Of a DNA stretch of 10,178 bases, positions 6,449 through 10,178 are shown piece by piece. This stretch comes from RGIG4140 sp045638265 (lineage in GTDB: Bacteria > Pseudomonadota > Alphaproteobacteria > CAAHEQ01 > UBA3637), in contig JAZUBA010000028.1 of the NCBI GenBank assembly GCA_045638265.1, positions 1 through 10,178 of the forward strand, read 5' to 3'. Below the pieces are notes generated by a model. That model was given only the letters and a program-made list of their open reading frames with translations. It had not been told where the DNA came from and searched no databases. Positions within the stretch are counted from its first letter, which is position 1; every line of letters starts with the position of its first letter. The translations under genes were made by a program, and so were the position numbers.

Positions 6449-6527
6449 ACCTCTAGCCAGATGCCATATGGAACCTCCGCCACCAACCTACCCATCCCAA
6501 GGCACCTGACCGGCATATCCCAGCCAT
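6449..6527 (+). ncRNA. Candidate C4-type phage antisense RNA
   Basis: Directly after the integrase stop there is a conspicuously GC-rich, almost G-free-on-this-strand segment: GCCAGATGCCATATGG (6456-6471), then ACCTCCGCCACCAACCTACC (6473-6492), then GGCATATCCCAGCC. From memory, GCCAGATGCCAT...CCGCCACCAACC is the conserved core of C4 antisense RNAs (phages P1, P7, P4-like), which block translation of an anti-repressor or icd operon. ATGCC (6461-6465) and GGCAT (6512-6516) could form the closing stem, leaving the C-rich strand free to pair with a target. The complementary target with GGTTGGTGGCGGAGG is not found elsewhere in the window. Neither promoter nor terminator could be assigned. On the minus strand the same DNA reads WWRRFHMASG, which I associate with C4 target regions in phage genes, so a target rather than the RNA is the alternative. 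Confidence 0.5.
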
Positions 6528-6604
6528 AAAAATAAATGCAACATCGTTAATTAGCTTATTTTTTGCAAGAGCCTTTACGTGCATGAGGCCGTGAGAGACC
6601 ATGC

Positions 6605-7099
6605 TTATTCAGTATCTTTGGGATTATATTTTAACAATAAAAAAAGAGCTTCTTTATGTATATAGCTTAGCTCAATTATTTGTTTTTTCGTTAATGGATG
6701 CTTTAAGTTCCTTTTATCAACACATTGTTTAAAGTAATTTAATTTGCCAAATTCATCTGGTCTTAAGTCAAATTTTTCTTTAAATTCGTCTATTCTTTGA
6801 ATATTTTTAATTATTTGATTCAACCAAGCATCTAAAGTGACCCGTGAAATTCCAGCATTTTTTGCTGTTTTATTTAATTTTTTATCACGAAAATATGCTT
6901 TTATAATGGTGCATTTTTTCTTTAATGTGATAAATCCCTTTTCATCGCGGCTATAATTAAATGAACATACTTTACATTTATATCTTTGTACGTTGGCTTT
7001 ACCACCAACAGCGATACAATTACGAATTACTTTTCCATTTTTAACGCAATCAAATGAACCACAATTAGGACACCTAAATAAATTTTTCATATTTTTCAT
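6605..7099 (-). CDS. Orphan zinc-ribbon/HTH protein, IS1 InsA-like
   Basis: 164 residues from ATG 7097-7099; TTG 7103-7105 and ATG 7088-7090 are also possible because no strong Shine-Dalgarno decides. The N-terminus is a four-cysteine zinc ribbon, CPNC (10-13) and CKVC (42-45), with the QRYKCKVC spacing typical of InsA of IS1 and related IS1595-type proteins. An HTH follows (about 75-93; KTAKNAGISRVTLDAWL). The remaining 70 residues are charged and helical and match nothing I know. There is no InsB-like DDE catalytic frame downstream and no terminal inverted repeats, so this is probably a DNA-binding protein derived from, or merely similar to, a transposase accessory protein. It may be a regulator of the element. 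It is convergent with the integrase and divergent from the methyltransferase gene. It has its own promoter. Confidence 0.65.
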   Translation of the reverse strand: MKNMKNLFRCPNCGSFDCVKNGKVIRNCIAVGGKANVQRYKCKVCSFNYSRDEKGFITLKKKCTIIKAYFRDKKLNKTAKNAGISRVTLDAWLNQIIKNIQRIDEFKEKFDLRPDEFGKLNYFKQCVDKRNLKHPLTKKQIIELSYIHKEALFLLLKYNPKDTE

Positions 7100-7124
7100 T
7101 TCCAATCTTTATTTATCTATATTT

Positions 7125-7153
7125 ACTGTACATTTTTAAATTCAAAAAGTCAA
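7125..7153 (-). promoter_or_regulatory. Promoter of the zinc-ribbon/HTH gene
   Basis: On the minus strand TTGACT (complement of 7148-7153), an exact 17-base spacer and TACAGT (complement of 7125-7130) lie about 25-55 bases upstream of the start. Confidence 0.55.
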
Positions 7154-7220
7154 GAAAATAAAAAAATTTCTTTGAAATAACAATAACTTATCGAAAGAAA
7201 TAAAAATTTTTCAAAATCTA

Positions 7221-7285
7221 GCGATAAAAAACAATTCCGGAATATGTAAGGGCCATATGGACTTACCTTTCCGAATTGTGATCGT
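7221..7285. repeat. Long imperfect palindrome upstream of the methyltransferase gene
   Basis: Arms ACAATTCCGGAA (7231-7242) and TTCCGAATTGT (7269-7279) pair with one bulged base. GTAAG (7246-7250) pairs with CTTAC (7262-7266), and outer CGAT/ATCG pairs extend the helix. The apex is GGCCATATGG, itself containing the 8-base palindrome CCATATGG. Read on the minus strand a T run follows the hairpin, so it is terminator-like in that direction, though no gene ends there. It lies between the divergent HTH and methyltransferase genes, 45 bases before the latter, so an operator, a leader-RNA hairpin or a methylation-sensitive switch are the main options. Confidence 0.7.
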
Positions 7286-7329
7286 TGCCCCTGCACCTGA
7301 AGGATTGAATTGCATAATAATTATGGGGC

Positions 7330-8463
7330 ATGAAAGACATTAATGCCATGTATTGGTATGAACTTTTTAAATTATACAAAAAAATAAATAAAAAGCAAGA
7401 GCTTTATACATCTTTATTTACATCCGGCGGGATACACGAAACGTATCTCGCAAAAGAGCTGAATTTGATTTCAGCTGTATCATGCGAGCTTATTGAACGT
7501 AGAGCTCGCTGGTATAAAGAAATGTATCCACAAACTGAAATGGTATGTGATGATATCACAAAGCCTGGAGTTCTGGAACATTTAATCAAGCTCCATAAAG
7601 AAAAAGTCTGTACAGGCTTAATTGCATCTCCTGTTTGCCGTGATTTCACACTTGCAAACACAAAGAGAAATCCCAATAGTAAGAGAGCGCAATTATACAA
7701 GTATGTATTGGAATTTGTCCGCCGTACACGTCCTAATTGGATTGTCATCGAAAACTCTGATCAAATGATGAAGGTCAGAGTTGATGGCAAAATTGTCGCC
7801 ATGAAAATTGTCGATGAATTAAAAGCTATGGGCTACTATGTGGATCACGGTGTACAAGATTGTGCAGGATTTTTTACGCCTCAACATCGCAGACGCACGA
7901 TTATAATCGCGCATAAGTACAAGCAATGCCATTTGCCAACTCCAAGCAATAAAATTATTACATTGCGTAAAGCAATTGGACACTTGCCTGTCCTTGAATG
8001 TGGGCAAAAGTCCAATATTAAGTGGCACGATGCATCCATGTTTACATGGACTGCATCACAAATTGCTGTTATGGCTCATACCCCAAGTGGTAAGTCTGCA
8101 CAGGATAACAAACCACCTTTCCGTCCTTGTAATAAAGATGGAAGCCCTTGTAAAGCGAGCTTTAAATGTGCCTTTCAAAGACGTGATTGGAATAATGCCT
8201 GCAATACAATTTTGCAGGATAGTAAAAGTATTTCAGGTTTTCGGACCTGTCATCCAGGTAATTTTATCGGGTATGATAAAGATGGACTTCCACTTTATGA
8301 CTCGTGCAGACCTTTAACAATATTGGAGTTATTGCGTGTGACAGGATTGCCAGATAATTTTCCTATCCCAACATGGGTAAGCGATAACCTCATTCGTCAA
8401 ATGATGGGGGAATGCTGGGCTCCTAAACACTGTTTAGAGGTCATTCGCAGTTTGATTTCATAA
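7330..8463 (+). CDS. Orphan C5-cytosine DNA methyltransferase, divergent
   Basis: 377 residues. It transfers a methyl group from S-adenosylmethionine to cytosine C5 in DNA. Motif I is LYTSLFTSGGIHE (about 25-37; usually DLFAGxGG). The catalytic Cys103 lies in SPVCRDFT (100-107; usually GPPCQxFS), motif VI is VIENSD (139-144), motif VIII is PQHRRR (184-189), a target-recognition region spans about 200-320 and contains several cysteines, RPLTILELLRVTGLPDNF (327-344) is the motif IX-like region, and RQMMGECWAP (356-365) replaces the usual QxGNAVP. The Pro before the catalytic Cys is Val here, so activity is likely but not certain. No restriction endonuclease gene adjoins it, so it is probably a protective or regulatory methylase of the element. 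The start is the first in-frame ATG after a stop at 7318; the ribosome site is poor, and ATG 7348 is an alternative. Confidence 0.82.
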   Translation: MKDINAMYWYELFKLYKKINKKQELYTSLFTSGGIHETYLAKELNLISAVSCELIERRARWYKEMYPQTEMVCDDITKPGVLEHLIKLHKEKVCTGLIASPVCRDFTLANTKRNPNSKRAQLYKYVLEFVRRTRPNWIVIENSDQMMKVRVDGKIVAMKIVDELKAMGYYVDHGVQDCAGFFTPQHRRRTIIIAHKYKQCHLPTPSNKIITLRKAIGHLPVLECGQKSNIKWHDASMFTWTASQIAVMAHTPSGKSAQDNKPPFRPCNKDGSPCKASFKCAFQRRDWNNACNTILQDSKSISGFRTCHPGNFIGYDKDGLPLYDSCRPLTILELLRVTGLPDNFPIPTWVSDNLIRQMMGECWAPKHCLEVIRSLIS

Positions 8464-8470
8464 TTTTACA

Positions 8471-8503
8471 AAAGGAAGGGTTGTATTTTGCAACCTTTCC
8501 TTT
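8471..8503 (+). terminator. Terminator of the methyltransferase gene
   Basis: AAAGGAAGGGTTG (8471-8483) and CAACCTTTCCTTT (8491-8503) form a 13-bp stem with one G-T pair and a 7-base loop. It starts 8 bases after the stop codon. The T-tract is part of the stem and is followed by CTTACTTT. Confidence 0.75.
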
Positions 8504-8642
8504 CTTACTTTAAAACTTTAACAAAAAATAACAATAAAAATTCGCACATCCATCCATCATTAAAAGATTCGGTTCTATTATATGACAATTGCAATATATC
8601 TGACTGATTTGGCGTTATATTGGATTGAAAAGGAGGACTTTT

Positions 8643-8717
8643 ATGATGAGGATTAAAATGGGTTTCTATTGGATTCCTTTTGTTAATCTTATAACTAAAA
8701 TTAAAAATATAAGGTAA
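8643..8717 (+). CDS. 24-residue leader peptide upstream of the HUH protein gene
   Basis: The strongest ribosome site in the window, AAAGGAGG (8629-8636), sits 6 bases before ATG 8643. The frame has 24 codons and ends in TAA 8715-8717. The peptide has a basic start (MMRIK), a hydrophobic middle (MGFYWIPFVNLI) and a basic end (TKIKNIR), so it could insert in a membrane. Its last codons (ATA AGG) supply the AAGG ribosome site for the HUH gene, which starts 5 bases after the stop. This arrangement suggests translational coupling, comparable in layout and size to the Tap leader peptide that allows RepA translation in IncFII plasmids. A small membrane toxin is an alternative. No homology is claimed. 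Confidence 0.55.
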   Translation: MMRIKMGFYWIPFVNLITKIKNIR

Positions 8718-8722
8718 AAAAC

Positions 8723-9421
8723 ATGCATAAAAAAACTTCTCAAAATACAAACAAGATTGTTTCTGATTTAAGCAAAATGAAAGCATTACAACGACAAAAC
8801 AAGTGCATTGAAAACGGACATCTCATCCGTCAATCAATGAAATACCATCATCCAACTATTCGTGATTGGACTAGACCAAAAAACAAAAACATACCAGATA
8901 TACATTCATACAAACCTTTTTTGCAAAAATTAGGAACCAAATTAGATGAATATACCGTCAAAACAGCTTTAATTAAATGGCTTGTTGATGTCTATAAACC
9001 AACAGCCTTATTAACGGTTCAATTGCCTGATCAATTAAAAACAGAACGTAAAGACAAGGCTCTAGACTATTTACGCCCTGCAATGGCTTACTTTGAAAGA
9101 CAATTGTTAGGGCGTGATTGGAAAGATTATCATTTGCCATTTATTTGTTTTACTGAAAAAGGTACATCAGGTTTATGGCATTTTCATATTATTTTTAATC
9201 AAGGTCAGTTTGAAGCTTGGCACTTATGGTTGGCATTAAATAATACAATCAACAAATTTAAATGGCCAGATTATTCAATGCACTTGGATATAATGCATGC
9301 CGATAAAAGTAAAGTTGTTTCGTATTGTTTAAAAGAAGTAAAGGTAAATTATCATGGTCATTTTGAAAGCAATTGTTTTATATTTTCTGATGAGCTATTT
9401 AACTTCCCGATTGGTTCGTAA
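8723..9421 (+). CDS. HUH-superfamily endonuclease, probable rolling-circle replication initiator
   Basis: 232 residues from ATG 8723, behind AAGG 8 bases upstream. The C-terminal two thirds carry the three motifs expected of an HUH Rep: motif I TALLTVQLP (94-102), motif II with the metal-binding HFH (His153, His155) in EKGTSGLWHFHIIF, and motif III YCLK (Tyr201, Lys204), the YxxK pattern with a single nucleophilic tyrosine. The N-terminal 90 residues are basic, probably DNA-binding. No helicase domain is present. Such proteins nick one strand at an origin and start rolling-circle replication of plasmids, phages or integrative elements; relaxases are related but usually differ in motif order. 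The function rests on motif spacing, not on a recognised close family. It is the second gene of a unit with the leader peptide and has its own terminator. Confidence 0.7.
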   Translation: MHKKTSQNTNKIVSDLSKMKALQRQNKCIENGHLIRQSMKYHHPTIRDWTRPKNKNIPDIHSYKPFLQKLGTKLDEYTVKTALIKWLVDVYKPTALLTVQLPDQLKTERKDKALDYLRPAMAYFERQLLGRDWKDYHLPFICFTEKGTSGLWHFHIIFNQGQFEAWHLWLALNNTINKFKWPDYSMHLDIMHADKSKVVSYCLKEVKVNYHGHFESNCFIFSDELFNFPIGS

Positions 9422-9461
9422 ATGGTTAAAGTCCAAAAATAAACAATTTATAAAATAATTT

Positions 9462-9499
9462 AAAAGCTGAAGGATTAAGGTCTTTCAGCTTTTCTTTTG
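9462..9499 (+). terminator. Terminator of the HUH protein gene
   Basis: AAAAGCTGAA (9462-9471) and TTCAGCTTTT (9484-9493) form a perfect 10-bp stem with a 12-base loop, followed by CTTTTG. It starts 40 bases after the stop codon. Confidence 0.85.
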
Positions 9500-9519
9500 T
9501 TGTACAAAATTTGTATAAC
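9499..9519. repeat. Operator-like 21-base imperfect palindrome
   Basis: GTTGTACAAA (9499-9508), one central A, TTTGTATAAC (9510-9519): ten pairs with one G-T. The form is typical of a dimeric HTH protein site; a related GTACAAAA lies at 9533. Its position after the terminator argues against a role in HUH gene termination. Confidence 0.4.
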
Positions 9520-9612
9520 AGCAATAAAAACCGTACAAAAAAAGCCATTTACCCAAAAATGTTTTACGGATTTTTCTATACTAAAAGCATAACACAAGCA
9601 TAAAGTTATCCC

Positions 9613-9690
9613 AAATCGCCATACACGAGCAAAACAGCTCTTTGACTAACTTGCCTATACAAAAACAAAAACGCTGACGTATGGCGATTT
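9613..9690. repeat. 12-bp perfect inverted repeat enclosing 54 bases
   Basis: AAATCGCCATAC (9613-9624) and GTATGGCGATTT (9679-9690) are exact reverse complements. The enclosed part has a small GAGC/GCTC hairpin (9627-9640) and an A/C-rich strand. No T-tract follows on either strand, so it is not a simple terminator. It may be a replication-origin structure, a recombination site or a small RNA. Confidence 0.6.
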
Positions 9691-9703
9691 ATATGAGTTT
9701 TAT

Positions 9704-10178
9704 TTATTTTGCCAATTTTTTCACATCTTCTTTTTGATCTTCTTCAAACAAAGCATATCCTGATTCTGTAAAAGCTGCTGGTTTTAATTTGCCTTCTTTC
9801 ATCCAATAACGAATACTGGAAGATGGGACGCAACATAAAGTAGCAAATTTTGCAATCGTCATCATATCTTTGCTTGGTTCTTTGGCATTAACATCCAACA
9901 AGTCTATCATCATTTTTAAAGAACGGTTTAATGCCTGCAACATAAAGCGATAATAAGGCTCTTTGTTTTCTTTTGTTTGATATGTTTCAAGCGCCGTTAA
10001 ATAACGCTTTCTGTCAATAGAACGGATAATAATCGGTCCATAACCATTTTCCATTAAAATGGCGTTTAATAATAAGCGTGCTGTTCTGCCATTGCCATCA
10101 ACAAACGGATGAATCGTCACCAATTTAAAATGGGCCTCAATGGCTCTTGTTAAAACATCTTCATCATTTTGCAACAAC
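9704..10178 (-). CDS. Fic-domain protein with C-terminal HTH, 5' end missing
   Basis: The frame is open to the right edge, so the start lies outside; the apparent TTG near 10177 is just an internal Leu codon. About 157 residues remain. The catalytic Fic motif HPFVDGNGRTAR is complete (about residues 23-34 of the visible part), with the His and the GNGR loop needed to transfer AMP from ATP to a target hydroxyl. The following region (about 35-95) completes the Fic fold. The last 50 residues (MTIAKFATLCCVPSSSIRYWMKEGKL) look like a MerR-type winged HTH. The inhibitory helix motif of Fic proteins would be N-terminal of the visible part, or absent. Possible roles are a toxin of an addiction module or a self-regulating AMP-transferase. 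The stop is TAA 9704-9706. Confidence 0.85.
   Translation of the reverse strand, partial: LLQNDEDVLTRAIEAHFKLVTIHPFVDGNGRTARLLLNAILMENGYGPIIIRSIDRKRYLTALETYQTKENKEPYYRFMLQALNRSLKMMIDLLDVNAKEPSKDMMTIAKFATLCCVPSSSIRYWMKEGKLKPAAFTESGYALFEEDQKEDVKKLAK

Larger units (their letters stand above)
9422..9703. other. Convergent intergenic region with several inverted repeats
   Basis: About 280 bases between the HUH gene and the Fic gene, with no reading frame. It contains a terminator (9462-9499), an imperfect 21-base palindrome (9499-9519), a weak CCGTA/TACGG repeat (about 9531-9568) and a long-range 12-bp inverted repeat (9613-9690). Such density next to a Rep gene could mark an origin, but no nick-site consensus is recognised. 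Confidence 0.5.

Noticed and set aside
6453..6527. 24-codon minus-strand frame from ATG 6525-6527 to TAG, containing WWRRFHMASG
   Set aside because: No ribosome site precedes it, and its sequence is explained by the C4-like DNA on the other strand. Kept only as the alternative that this is a C4 target region.
6605..7105. Complete insertion sequence around the InsA-like gene
   Set aside because: No catalytic DDE frame, terminal inverted repeats or target-site duplication were found.
7404..7748. Frames antisense to or shifted within the methyltransferase gene (also 7819-8028 and 7976-8317)
   Set aside because: They are shadows of a gene with clear family motifs.
8505..8786. 93-residue minus-strand frame across the HUH gene start
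   Set aside because: It lies antisense to the leader peptide and HUH start, has no ribosome site and gives an atypical composition.

Overview
The window (10,178 bp, strongly AT-rich) looks like a bacterial chromosome interrupted by an integrated mobile element. The host is probably a low-GC, gut-type alphaproteobacterium or a relative. Three things suggest this: a class III prepilin N-terminus of the GRSMVEMLGVLAI type at the left edge, a periplasmic SPOR protein next to a site-2 protease, and CGAATCG/CGATTCG (GANTC) elements in intergenic regions. The assignment is inference, because no rRNA or ribosomal protein is present.

Left part, about 1-4,770, is host-like and all its genes are on the minus strand. 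It holds a truncated prepilin gene, a 590-base non-coding stretch with stacked hairpins, a YfbK-type VWA-domain lipoprotein, a probable free-standing small RNA (about 2449-2593) with its own promoter and terminator, an M50 site-2 protease, and a single-pass SPOR-domain protein. The protease and the SPOR gene form a two-gene operon.

Integration point: a complete tRNA-Leu(UAA) with promoter, encoded CCA and terminator (4742-4918) lies directly upstream of a 475-residue tyrosine recombinase (5019-6446). This is the classic layout of an element inserted at the 3' end of a tRNA gene. The second att copy would lie beyond the right edge.

Element cargo, 5,019 to the right edge: the integrase is followed immediately by a GC-rich segment (6449-6527) resembling phage C4-type antisense RNA. 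Next come a minus-strand orphan zinc-ribbon/HTH protein (IS1 InsA-like), a large imperfect palindrome, an orphan C5-cytosine DNA methyltransferase with divergent motifs, a terminator, and a 24-codon peptide gene with a perfect Shine-Dalgarno whose end supplies the ribosome site of the next gene. That next gene encodes an HUH endonuclease with a YxxK motif, probably a rolling-circle replication initiator. A cluster of inverted repeats and a truncated Fic protein with a C-terminal HTH complete the window.

Taken together the right half resembles an integrative plasmid or phage-satellite element: site-specific integration, HUH-type replication, a modification enzyme and probable RNA-level regulation. 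The least expected items are the small RNA at 2449-2593, the C4-like RNA at 6449-6527 and the coupled leader peptide at 8643-8717.
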